This document shows positions 1-5,759 of a stretch of DNA of 8,015 nt, one piece after another (the first letter of the stretch is position 1; every line of letters starts with the position of its first letter). The position numbers were made by a program, and so were the translations under genes. The notes under the pieces were generated by a model. It was not told the origin of the DNA, searched no databases, and saw only the letters and a list, made by a program, of their open reading frames with translations. Source of the DNA: Treponema sp. (GTDB lineage: Bacteria; Spirochaetota; Spirochaetia; Treponematales; Breznakiellaceae); contig JAIROB010000253.1 in the NCBI GenBank assembly GCA_031257695.1, positions 1 to 8,015 of the forward strand, in the 5' to 3' direction.

Positions 1-558
1 AACCTGCTTTCGATGAACGCCGCCATAGAAGCGGCCCATGCGGGAGAGGCGGGGAAGGGCTTCGCGGTGGTGGCGGACGAGATACGGAAACTGGCGGAAA
101 GCTCCGGGGAACAGTCCAAAACGATCAGCGCGGTGTTAAAGAAAATCAAAGAGTCCATAGACAAGATCACCAAATCCACGGACAACGTGCTGACCAAGTT
201 TGAGGCGATAGACAACGGCGTCAAGACGGTGTCCGAGCAGTCGTCGAATATCAGAAACGCCATGGAAGAGCAGAGCGTGGGGAGCCAGCAGATACTGGAA
301 GTGATCAGCCAGCTGAACGAAATAACCCAGCAGGTAAAGAGCGGCTCCCTGGAGATGCTTGAGGGAAGCAAGGAGGTCATCACCGAGGGGCGGAACCTGG
401 AGATGGCGACCCAGGAGATTACCAACGGGATGAACGAAATGGCCGCCGGGGCGGATCAGATCAATGTGGCGGTAACGCGGGTCAACGACATTAGCGGGCA
501 AAACAAAGAGAATATTGACATCCTTGTCCAGGAAGTTTCCCGGTTCAAGGTTGAATGA
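1..558 (+). CDS. Methyl-accepting chemotaxis protein, C-terminal signalling domain (5' truncated by window)
   Basis: The open frame runs in from base 1 (N-L-L-S before the first ATG at 13), so that ATG is an internal Met and the true start lies outside the window. The first residues form the highly conserved MCP hairpin tip that contacts CheA/Che[21 protein letters not shown] followed by [15 protein letters not shown]. The remaining ~150 residues are a heptad-rich coiled coil returning from the tip towards the membrane, with Gln/Glu/Ser-rich stretches (for example [17 protein letters not shown]) of the kind used as adaptation sites. The protein ends VSRFKVE and has no NWETF-like CheR/CheB tether. 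Known role of the family: transmembrane or soluble sensors that set CheA kinase activity and so flagellar switching. The ligand-binding half is not visible, so the stimulus cannot be named. The gene is convergent with the PilZ gene. Confidence 0.96.
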   Translation, partial: NLLSMNAAIEAAHAGEAGKGFAVVADEIRKLAESSGEQSKTISAVLKKIKESIDKITKSTDNVLTKFEAIDNGVKTVSEQSSNIRNAMEEQSVGSQQILEVISQLNEITQQVKSGSLEMLEGSKEVITEGRNLEMATQEITNGMNEMAAGADQINVAVTRVNDISGQNKENIDILVQEVSRFKVE

Positions 559-580
559 CCCTGGGTTAGGAACTGCTCGA

Positions 581-605
581 AAATAAAATGCACAGCATTT
601 TATTT
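581..605. repeat. AT-rich 11-bp perfect hairpin in the convergent spacer
   Basis: aaataaaatgc (581-591) and gcattttattt (595-605) are perfect reverse complements around a 3-nt loop (aca). It lies 22 bases after the MCP stop. The U-rich 3' arm on the + strand could act as a weak terminator for the MCP transcript, but there is no GC-rich stem with a separate T-run, so this role is only a guess. Confidence 0.5.
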
Positions 606-620
606 AAATTGCTTATACAA

Positions 621-660
621 CAAAGGAATAACATGACCACTTGGTCATGTTATTCCTTTG
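621..660. repeat. Perfect 19-bp palindromic hairpin containing the PilZ gene's last codons and stop
   Basis: caaaggaataacatgacca (621-639) and tggtcatgttattcctttg (642-660) are exact reverse complements separated by only two bases (ct). On the - strand the last sense codons of the PilZ gene (AAA GGA ATA ACA) and its TGA stop (645-647) lie in one arm; the other arm is an inverted copy of those codons in the spacer. Its position between convergent genes suggests transcript-end protection or bidirectional termination, but neither side is followed by a clear T-run. Confidence 0.75.
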
Positions 661-1427
661 ATCTCCGCGTCCAAACGGGCCTGCATGACGCTGTGCGCGT
701 AGCTCCGTATTTTGGTCCGCACCGACGGATCGGTCCGCTGGGTAAAAATAATCACGTAGATCTTCGTGCTCCCGTCGATGCGAAAACCGAACACAATGCC
801 TTCGATCTTTAACAGCATGCCTTGAAGTTTTATCTGCACATTCTTGCAGAGGGAATTTTTCTCCAGCCCCGGATCCTCGTCGAAAACACAGGAGAGCCCC
901 ATGGCGCTGATATCCTTGATGGCGCCATTGATATACTCGTTGTTTACCGGAAGGTTTATGGCGGCCATGGCCCCGTTGTCCGGGGCGACGCGGATATACT
1001 TTCGAAGCCCCCTGGCGTTTACCGCCTTGAGCGCGGCTAAAACCTCTTTGATCAGGGTCCGGGAGTCGGTCTTCACCTGAATATAGCCGCACCGCACTTT
1101 AAGAATATCGACGTATTTGCGCCTCAGTCTTTCATCCGTCCCCGGCGTCAGAATGCCGACGGCCGTTCCCGCGGTGGCGGGATCGGACATGACATCCCTG
1201 ATCCAGGCTTCCCACTTCTCCTCCGCAAGCTGCTCCGCAATATTTACCAGGACAATCGAATCGGGGTATTTGATCAGAATTTTCTTCAGCCTTTCCTCAT
1301 CCCTGACGACATAGACTTCGTATTCCTCCTGGACAAGCTCCTCCACCACCTCGTTTAGCGCCAGCGCCGCAGGGTAGAGAAAGAAAATTTTTTTGCCCAC
1401 TATTTCAACCGAATTTTCCCGGTCCAT
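645..1427 (-). CDS. PilZ-domain protein with N-terminal degenerate receiver-like domain
   Basis: 260 aa, soluble, no signal peptide. Residues ~13-135 have the alternating strand/helix pattern of a response-regulator receiver (KIFFLYP; EVYVVRDE; DSIVLVNI; AVGILTPG; GYIQVKT). However, Asn62 sits where the phosphoacceptor Asp would be and the N-terminal acidic pair is absent, so it is probably a pseudo-receiver; Lys119 matches the conserved Lys position. Residues ~142-250 look like a PilZ domain carrying both c-di-GMP contact motifs, RxxxR (R142-K-Y-I-R146) and [D/N]xSxxG (D172-I-S-A-M-G177). Family role: c-di-GMP effector acting by protein contact, often on motility or adhesion. The start at 1427 gives almost no leader after the candidate promoter; a GTG at codon 10 is an alternative start. 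The stop codon lies inside a long palindrome. Confidence 0.82.
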   Translation of the reverse strand: MDRENSVEIVGKKIFFLYPAALALNEVVEELVQEEYEVYVVRDEERLKKILIKYPDSIVLVNIAEQLAEEKWEAWIRDVMSDPATAGTAVGILTPGTDERLRRKYVDILKVRCGYIQVKTDSRTLIKEVLAALKAVNARGLRKYIRVAPDNGAMAAINLPVNNEYINGAIKDISAMGLSCVFDEDPGLEKNSLCKNVQIKLQGMLLKIEGIVFGFRIDGSTKIYVIIFTQRTDPSVRTKIRSYAHSVMQARLDAEIKGIT

Positions 1428-1434
1428 GGCCTAT

Positions 1435-1463
1435 ATGGTACAGAAAACCAGCGCATTTTTCAA
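1435..1463 (-). promoter_or_regulatory. Candidate sigma-70 promoter for the PilZ gene
   Basis: On the - strand TTGAAA (+ strand 1458-1463) and TACCAT (1435-1440) are separated by exactly 17 bases. The -35 matches 5/6 and the -10 matches 4/6 consensus bases. The predicted start of transcription, about 7 bases after the -10, falls at or next to the annotated ATG (1427), which would make the mRNA essentially leaderless. Either that is real or the true start codon is further in. Confidence 0.4.
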
Positions 1464-1466
1464 CCG

Positions 1467-1500
1467 AGGCTGTTCCAAAATTGAAGTTTTGGAACAGCCT
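1467..1500. repeat. GCTGTTCCAAAA inverted-repeat element, copy 1
   Basis: aggctgttccaaaa (1467-1480) and ttttggaacagcct (1487-1500) form a perfect 14-bp stem with loop ttgaag. The 32 bases 1469-1500 match 7983-8014 with a single difference (t at 1481, c at 7995), showing a dispersed repeat. It sits between the two divergent promoters of the PilZ and methyltransferase genes. No flanking target duplication or transposase is seen. Confidence 0.8.
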
Positions 1501-1523
1501 GAACTATGCATAACCACAAAATA

Positions 1524-1532
1524 TGGTATACT
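1524..1532 (+). promoter_or_regulatory. Candidate extended -10 promoter for the RNA methyltransferase gene
   Basis: TGGTATACT is an extended -10 (TG-N-TATACT, 5/6 for the hexamer). No good -35 lies 16-18 bases upstream (the hexamer at 1504-1509 is poor), which is tolerable for extended -10 promoters. Expected transcription start is near 1539, giving a leader of only about 7 bases before the ATG at 1546. Confidence 0.4.
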
Positions 1533-1545
1533 GTGGCAGCGAAAG

Positions 1546-2733
1546 ATGGAAACCCTAATCGCCCTCTGCGGCCTTGGCGTAGAAAAGGTAGTCTCGAATG
1601 AAATACGCAAACTCAGCGGAAACTACCGGATCCTGGACAGCGGCTTCGGCAGGGTCCGGTTCCAGACCGATCTCAGCGGCATCTACCGGGCGCTCATGGC
1701 CCTGCGCGGGGCGGACCGGCTGCTCCTGGAGGCAGGCTTTTTCCCCGCCCTGGATTTTGACGCGCTTTTTGAAGGGGTCAGGGCCTTTCCCTGGGAAAAC
1801 TGGCTGCCCGACGGAATGGGCCTGCGGGTCGCCAAGGTCCGGTCCAACCGGTCCAGGCTCCGGGGAACCGCCGCCATACAGGCCATGACCCACAAGGCCG
1901 CGGCGGACCGGCTCTGCGAAAAGTACCGCAGGACCAGGCTCGCCGAAACCGGCCCCCAGGCGGAATTGCGGGTTTATATAGAGAAGGATCAGGCATCGGT
2001 ATTGCTGGACCTTTCCGGGGAACCCCTGTTTAAGCGGGGCTACCGCTCCGAAGGGGGCGCCGCCCCCATTCGGGAAACCACCGCGGCCGCGCTCCTGCTT
2101 CTGGCCAACTGGCGCCGGAAGATCCCCCTCTACGACCCTTTCTGCGGGTCCGGAACCATCGCCATAGAGGCGGCGCTCTACGCATGGGACGCGGCGCCGG
2201 GCCTGGGTCGCGGTTTCGCCCTGTCGGACATGGTCCCGGCGGACAGGGCAGTCGAGGATGCGGTCCGGCAGGAGCTGCTTGGGAAGGTAAACTTTGAGCG
2301 GACCATACGCATCTGCGGCAGCGATTCCGACGCCCGGGCGGTTTCCCTGGCTAAATCCAATGTCCAGCGGGCCTACGAACTGGCCCGGGGCAAAAAACCC
2401 TCCCCGGGTATACTGCAGGACCCGCGGCTCCCCTGGCAGCCGGAGTTCAGGGTCCTGCCCATGAACGCTGCCCGCGCCCCCGAAGACCTTGGGGGGGAGC
2501 CGGGGTTTATCGTCACCAATCCGCCCTACGGGAAGCGCCTGGGGGAAGTGTCCGGGGCGGAGGAAATCTACGGACAAATGGCGGATATAGGGAAACGATT
2601 CCCGCGCTGGAAGCTGGCGGTGATAACCGATCATCCGGGGTTTGAATCCCACTTCGGCAGGAAGGCCGGTTCCTGCAGGGAAATCACCAACGGAGCCCTG
2701 GAATCGTACTTTTACGAATACGAAACGCTCTAA
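1546..2733 (+). CDS. rlmL: THUMP-domain class I SAM-dependent RNA methyltransferase, RlmL/YpsC family
   Basis: 395 aa, close to Bacillus YpsC (about 385) and to the N-terminal half of E. coli RlmLK, with no RlmK half. The family methylates N2 of a guanine in 23S rRNA (G2445 in E. coli). The N-terminus (METLIALCGLGVEKVVSNEI) and residues to ~155 fit the ferredoxin-like plus THUMP RNA-binding part. The Rossmann methyltransferase half has the SAM-binding motif DPFCGSGT at 197-204, an acidic GSDSDARAV motif at 258-266, and the catalytic/base-binding motif TNPPYGKR at 324-331. The frame is open upstream to 1393, but that part crosses the repeat and the antisense PilZ gene and is not family-like, so ATG 1546 is chosen; its ribosome-binding site is weak. 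It is followed after 64 nt by the TetR gene on the same strand. The rRNA position modified here is inferred from family only. Confidence 0.9.
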   Translation: METLIALCGLGVEKVVSNEIRKLSGNYRILDSGFGRVRFQTDLSGIYRALMALRGADRLLLEAGFFPALDFDALFEGVRAFPWENWLPDGMGLRVAKVRSNRSRLRGTAAIQAMTHKAAADRLCEKYRRTRLAETGPQAELRVYIEKDQASVLLDLSGEPLFKRGYRSEGGAAPIRETTAAALLLLANWRRKIPLYDPFCGSGTIAIEAALYAWDAAPGLGRGFALSDMVPADRAVEDAVRQELLGKVNFERTIRICGSDSDARAVSLAKSNVQRAYELARGKKPSPGILQDPRLPWQPEFRVLPMNAARAPEDLGGEPGFIVTNPPYGKRLGEVSGAEEIYGQMADIGKRFPRWKLAVITDHPGFESHFGRKAGSCREITNGALESYFYEYETL

Positions 2734-2797
2734 ACAACAGACGCCTCCCGGAACCGGCGGAGTTTGGGGAAGGGCTTGCCACAGGGGGTAGCGAAAA

Positions 2798-3391
2798 ATG
2801 TCTATACTGGTGGAACATGACAAGAGGCGGCAGGAGATTCTGAAAAAAGCGCTGGCGGTCTTTGTCGACGAGGGCTTTGAAAACGCGACTTTCCAGAAAA
2901 TCGCCGGCCGCTGCGGCATCACCAGGACAACCCTGTATATTTATTTCAAAAACAAAAAGGAAATTTTCAACTACAGCATCAAGGAGCTGCTCCAAATGCT
3001 GGAACAGGATCTCCTGCGGGTCAGAAAAGACCGGACCCTGGGCAGCATAGAAAAACTGACCAGGGTCGTCAGCCTGATATTTGACCGGCTGGAAGAAAAC
3101 ACCCAGCTCCTTTCGGTGGCGCTGAATTATCTGCTCTACCTTTCAAAGAGCGATTCCAACCCGGACTATAAGGTGCGCCGCAGAACCATCCGTATGCGCC
3201 ACATCCTGGCCTCCATGCTGATTGAGGGCATACGGGCGGGGGAAATCAGGAACATCAACGTCCGCGCCATGGACGACCTTCTCTACGGGCTTATCGAAAC
3301 GGCGATTTTCCGCCTGACAGTTTTAAAACGCTCCGGCACGGGGGAGTTAAAAAAAGCGGTGGAACAAGCGCTGAATCAAATCCGCCTGTAA
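2798..3391 (+). CDS. TetR/AcrR-family transcriptional regulator
   Basis: 197 aa, typical TetR length. The N-terminal DNA-binding domain is clear: a helix with ILKKALAVFVDEGFENATFQ (residues 14-33), then the helix-turn-helix KIAGRCGITRTTLYIYFKNK (34-53), with the signature T-x-x-x-I-A and L-Y-x-Y-F-x-x-K. Residues ~60-197 are all-helical and would form the ligand/dimerisation domain, which is not similar to any ligand class I can name. Start supported by AGGGGG at 2783-2788, 9 bases before ATG. It probably shares a transcript with the upstream methyltransferase. Family role: repressor released by a small hydrophobic ligand. Target unknown; inverted repeats at 3479-3495 and 5914-5940 are only candidate operators. 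Confidence 0.92.
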   Translation: MSILVEHDKRRQEILKKALAVFVDEGFENATFQKIAGRCGITRTTLYIYFKNKKEIFNYSIKELLQMLEQDLLRVRKDRTLGSIEKLTRVVSLIFDRLEENTQLLSVALNYLLYLSKSDSNPDYKVRRRTIRMRHILASMLIEGIRAGEIRNINVRAMDDLLYGLIETAIFRLTVLKRSGTGELKKAVEQALNQIRL

Positions 3392-3444
3392 CCGGCCCGG
3401 CAAGGCCCGCCCCGCGGCGCCGGAGACTACTATCGGAATTTCCA

Positions 3445-3466
3445 ACAAAAAAGTTAAGATTTTTGT
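3445..3466 (+). terminator. Possible weak terminator after the TetR gene
   Basis: acaaaaa (3445-3451) can pair with tttttgt (3460-3466) around an 8-base loop. It is an AT-only-type hairpin whose T-run is its own arm. The 53 bases before it are very GC-rich and can form short stems but carry no T-run. This is the only terminator-like signal between the TetR gene and the next promoter, and it is weak. Confidence 0.22.
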
Positions 3467-3478
3467 GGGTAAATCTGC

Positions 3479-3495
3479 GATTATTGACGATAATC
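3479..3495. promoter_or_regulatory. Inverted repeat overlapping the -35 box (candidate operator)
   Basis: gattat (3479-3484) and ataatc (3490-3495) are reverse complements with a 5-base spacer (tgacg) and cover the TTGACG -35 element. A protein bound here would block RNA polymerase. The adjacent upstream TetR gene makes it a natural suspect, but a 6-bp AT-rich repeat may arise by chance. Confidence 0.3.
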
Positions 3496-3513
3496 ATCAA
3501 GATAAACTATATT
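3484..3513 (+). promoter_or_regulatory. Sigma-70-type promoter of the outer-membrane protein gene
   Basis: TTGACG (3484-3489, 5/6) and TATATT (3508-3513, 5/6) are 18 bases apart. Expected start near 3520, leaving a leader of about 14 bases that holds the purine-rich ribosome-binding stretch GGGTTGGG (3520-3527). This indicates the barrel gene is transcribed independently of the TetR gene. Confidence 0.6.
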
Positions 3514-3533
3514 AAAGACGGGTTGGGTGTAAA

Positions 3534-4631
3534 ATGAAAACATTCATGTTTCTTATGATTTTTTTATCCTCGTCGATGTTGGCGTACTCCCAGAACCGGG
3601 CGGATACGACTTTATACATTGAACCCATCACCGGCGGTTCCCCGTCGGATCGGACATTTTTCGAGGAAAATATTAGAATGGAAGTGGGCGCCGCCGGCTA
3701 CAACGTGATCGATGAGCTTGTTGACGCTATTTACTCTATAAGCGGCTCCATAATGCCCGAGGATGACGGCAATGTTCTGAGCATAACCCTGGGCAATGTG
3801 GCGGAAAGCCGGGAAATGGTTACCCAGGAGCTGTTTTATACCCAGGTGGAAGAATCCTACGAAACCCTCCCCTTCCTGGTCTGGCAGATGATGGCCAACG
3901 CCCCCTTCCTGGTAACGGAAGCCCCCCCGCCGGCGCCGCCGCCGGTGATTGCAGCCGCGGATCCCAACGCGAACAGGATGGCCCCCATTGTGAACCTTAT
4001 CAACGCCGTCCCCGACGACGATACCTGGAAAAACAAGTGGATATACCTGGGCGCAAAATTCGGGCCTTCCCTGCATTTCTATAAGACCGGCCCGGATTCC
4101 TTCAATACAGACGCGGATATACAGGGCTTTACCGTTGCGGCCGGCCTGGAGGCATCGGTTCAGATACTGGACTTTTTAAGCGCCCAGGCCGAAGCCAACT
4201 TCAGCATGGATAACGCAGATTACCGGGATCTGGACGATTTAGCCAGGGCCGCTCAGGTGGATCATATGTACAAGAGCGTCTACCTGGACTTTCCGCTCCT
4301 GGTGAAGGCCGTGATAAAGCCGGGCAGAACCTTCCTGGTGGAGCCCTACGGGGGCGCGTACCTCAATCTCAACCTTGGCTTGAGCGGGAACGATATGCTG
4401 ATTTCCATTGGCGGCTGGCTTGCCGGGGCCGGTATAGGGTTTAAGGTAGGCGCCGGCGTTCTATTCTTTGACCTCCGCTATGCCATGGACTTTTTGGACA
4501 CCACGGTTACGGGCGACTATGGCGCTCTGGTTGAATTCAGAAGGCATATCGCCACGATTAGCGCCGGGTACAAAATAGGGTTCCTTAACCGAAAGCAAAG
4601 CGCCACGCGTTTCAGAGGGGCGCGATACTAG
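3534..4631 (+). CDS. Secreted protein with predicted C-terminal outer-membrane beta-barrel
   Basis: 365 aa. Residues 1-19 form a signal peptide (basic Lys2, hydrophobic FMFLMIFLSSSMLA, cleavage likely after AYS, before QNR). Residues ~24-128 (TLYIEPITGG, FFEENIRMEVGAAGYNVID, YSISGSIM) resemble the small alpha/beta periplasmic folds of the TolB-N/CsgG/LpoB type; this is a pattern impression only. A Pro-rich linker follows (EAPPPAPPPV, 129-138). Residues ~168-352 alternate short amphipathic strands and Gly/aromatic turns (WIYLGAKFGPSLHFY; FTVAAGLEASVQIL; FLVEPYGGAYLNLNLGL; GWLAGAGIGFKVGAG; ATISAGYKIGF), as in eight-stranded OmpA/OmpX-like barrels. The extreme C-terminus is a basic tail (RKQSATRFRGARY) rather than a terminal aromatic strand. 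Likely an envelope structural protein; exact function unknown. Own promoter upstream. Confidence 0.72.
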   Translation: MKTFMFLMIFLSSSMLAYSQNRADTTLYIEPITGGSPSDRTFFEENIRMEVGAAGYNVIDELVDAIYSISGSIMPEDDGNVLSITLGNVAESREMVTQELFYTQVEESYETLPFLVWQMMANAPFLVTEAPPPAPPPVIAAADPNANRMAPIVNLINAVPDDDTWKNKWIYLGAKFGPSLHFYKTGPDSFNTDADIQGFTVAAGLEASVQILDFLSAQAEANFSMDNADYRDLDDLARAAQVDHMYKSVYLDFPLLVKAVIKPGRTFLVEPYGGAYLNLNLGLSGNDMLISIGGWLAGAGIGFKVGAGVLFFDLRYAMDFLDTTVTGDYGALVEFRRHIATISAGYKIGFLNRKQSATRFRGARY

Positions 4632-4648
4632 CAGCCTGTAGCGCTGTA

Positions 4649-4687
4649 GGTTTTTATGGCTTTTTCGTTGAAAAAGCCATAAAAACC
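4649..4687. repeat. Perfect 18-bp hairpin downstream of the barrel gene
   Basis: ggtttttatggctttttc (4649-4666) and gaaaaagccataaaaacc (4670-4687) are exact reverse complements with a 3-base loop (gtt). It begins 17 bases after the stop codon. On the + strand the U-rich arm is the 5' one and no T-run follows the stem, so it does not look like an ordinary intrinsic terminator. It is unrelated in sequence to the GCTGTTCCAAAA element. Confidence 0.75.
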
Positions 4688-4705
4688 ACGATTATTGGGC
4701 ATGCA

Positions 4706-4789
4706 TTGGCAGTTTGCAGGGTAAAAAATCTCCTTGCAGGCGATTTTTGGAAGGTTTACGCGCGAAGCGCAACAAACTGCTGGAAGGGG
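4706..4789 (+). promoter_or_regulatory. Potentially structured leader before the RlpA-like gene (three-way junction)
   Basis: An outer stem gcagtttg (4709-4716) / caaactgc (4773-4780) encloses two hairpins: aaaaatc (4724-4730) / gattttt (4742-4748) and gcgc (4760-4763) / gcgc (4767-4770) with a gaa loop. GU pairs could extend the outer stem into the ribosome-binding site GGAAGGGG (4782-4789), so the fold could influence translation. No good promoter is visible between the 18-bp hairpin and this region. It matches no riboswitch class I recognise. Confidence 0.3.
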
Positions 4790-4797
4790 TGTAAAAA

Positions 4798-5571
4798 ATG
4801 AAACGAATCGTAACGACACTACTGCTGGGAATGGCCTTGACTACCCTGTGCGCGGCCCAGGCCCAGATCCGGAATTTCAAGCAACGGGGAGGGGCCACGG
4901 GATCGCTGGAGGCCGACGGCAACATTGCGGCGCACCCCAGTCTGCCCATAGGCACCGCCGTCAAGATAACCAATACGGAAAATAACAAAGAGGTATACGC
5001 CACCGTGAGGAGCCGGATTTCCACCTCCGTTGACCGGATAGTGGATCTTTCCGGCGCGGCCGCCGAAGCTATCGGGATTCCCCCCAACGGAACCGTGGCG
5101 GTCATTCTTGAGCGGGTCACCGCCATACCGGCCCCGCCGGAACCGGAGCCCGTGGTTATTGTCGAAGCGCCGCCTCCTCCTTCAGAACCGGAGCCTGAGC
5201 CGCCTCCCCCGGCGCCGCCTCCGGTAGCGGAGGAAGCGCCGCCCCCGCCGGCCGCGGTGGAAACGCCCCCGCCCCCGCCTCCCCCCAGGCCGGTCACGGC
5301 TAAGGGTCCGGCGCGGATCATCCCCCGTATGCCCGAGCCGGGAAGCACGACGATTTTCCGGGTGCAGGCGGGATCCTATTTGCTGCCCCTGCACGCCAAA
5401 GAAGCCTTTGACCGTCTGGTAGCGGCGGGGTTCCACCCCTACTTTGAGCGGTTCGAAAACTACATCCGGGTGGTTATCCCCGGGGTTCCCGCGGCGTATA
5501 TCCCCTGGATTGCCCAGCGCCTGGGCCAGCTTGACGTAACCGAAGCCTGGATCAGGCCGGAAAACTATTAA
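4798..5571 (+). CDS. RlpA-like double-psi beta-barrel protein with Pro-rich linker and C-terminal SPOR domain
   Basis: 257 aa, exported. Residues 1-22 are a signal peptide (KR, then IVTTLLLGMALTTL, AAQAQ). Cys18 makes a lipoprotein conceivable, but Leu precedes it, a poor lipobox. Residues ~31-104 follow the RlpA DPBB pattern (NIAAHPSLPIGTAVKITNTE, then RIVDLSGAAAEAIGI). The usual TANGExYD segment is reduced to ATGSLEADGN, and NDRGPF is replaced by SRISTS, so lytic transglycosylase activity is doubtful. Residues ~111-166 are a Pro/Glu-rich spacer. Residues ~185-254 fit a SPOR domain (FRVQAGSYLLPLHAKEAFDR, LVAAGF, YIRVVIPGV), which binds denuded peptidoglycan at division sites. Start supported by GGAAGGGG at 4782-4789. 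Likely periplasmic, tied to cell-wall separation or wall anchoring. It has its own terminator. Confidence 0.85.
   Translation: MKRIVTTLLLGMALTTLCAAQAQIRNFKQRGGATGSLEADGNIAAHPSLPIGTAVKITNTENNKEVYATVRSRISTSVDRIVDLSGAAAEAIGIPPNGTVAVILERVTAIPAPPEPEPVVIVEAPPPPSEPEPEPPPPAPPPVAEEAPPPPAAVETPPPPPPPRPVTAKGPARIIPRMPEPGSTTIFRVQAGSYLLPLHAKEAFDRLVAAGFHPYFERFENYIRVVIPGVPAAYIPWIAQRLGQLDVTEAWIRPENY
5128..5295 (+). repeat. Proline/glutamate-rich low-complexity coding segment
   Basis: Codes residues ~111-166 of the RlpA-like protein as irregular PEPEP and PPPP blocks written mostly with CCC, CCG and CCT codons. It is a rigid periplasmic spacer between the DPBB and SPOR domains and a likely site of length variation by slippage. 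Its complement yields a spurious Gly-rich open frame. Confidence 0.85.
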
Positions 5572-5589
5572 AACCGGTTGAATGAACGG

Positions 5590-5616
5590 GGCCCCGCGAA
5601 AGCGGGGCCTTTTTTT
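5590..5616 (+). terminator. Rho-independent terminator of the RlpA-like gene
   Basis: ggccccgc (5590-5597), GNRA-type loop gaaa, gcggggcc (5602-5609), then seven T (5610-5616). The stem is eight perfect GC pairs, 18 bases after the stop codon. Confidence 0.95.
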
Positions 5617-5747
5617 ACTCAGCAAGGGCCGCCGCCCGGCATCAGGCATTGCAGTAGCCCCGGCAATGGAGGGAATAACAGTTTTTTGGACTCTGTTACT
5701 ATATCACTCAAGCTGGTATCGTTTCGCCCTTGACCCTTTCCGTCAAA
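5617..5747. other. Intergenic stretch with two short hairpins, no gene seen
   Basis: This stretch contains cattgc (5647-5652) / gcaatg (5663-5668) and taacag (5676-5681) / ctgtta (5693-5698), both 6-bp stems with 10-11-base loops. A TTGACC at 5730-5735 looks like a -35 but is only 12 bases from the following TATAAT. No open frame with a ribosome-binding site and no recognised RNA family is visible. Confidence 0.4.
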
Positions 5748-5753
5748 TATAAT
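5748..5753 (+). promoter_or_regulatory. Perfect TATAAT -10 box for the candidate small RNA
   Basis: TATAAT matches the consensus exactly. The region 16-18 bases upstream (for example cgccct at 5725-5730) is a poor -35, so activation or a weak promoter is implied. Expected transcription start is near 5760. Confidence 0.4.
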
Positions 5754-5759
5754 ACCTTC

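Noticed and set aside
613..1092. 159-aa frame on the - strand overlapping the PilZ gene
   Set aside because: Shadow frame, basic and low in hydrophobics. The overlapping 260-aa frame has clear PilZ motifs.
1393..1545. Longer N-terminus for the RNA methyltransferase from ATG 1393
   Set aside because: It would translate the antisense start of the PilZ gene and the hairpin repeat, and would lie upstream of the candidate extended -10 promoter. The family N-terminus fits ATG 1546.
1555..2922. 455-aa open frame on the - strand
   Set aside because: It is antisense to the methyltransferase gene, is Pro/Gly/Arg-rich with no domain pattern, and is explained by GC-biased third positions of the real gene.
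3392..3444. GC-rich short stems after the TetR gene as a terminator
   Set aside because: Several small stems are possible (for example ccggc/gccgg), but none is followed by a T-run.
4692..5348. 218-aa Gly/Ser-rich frame on the - strand
   Set aside because: It is the complement of the CCN-rich Pro linker of the RlpA-like gene; low complexity with no independent support.
5730..5753. TTGACC plus TATAAT as a complete promoter
   Set aside because: The spacer is only 12 bases, too short for sigma-70. Only the -10 box is kept.
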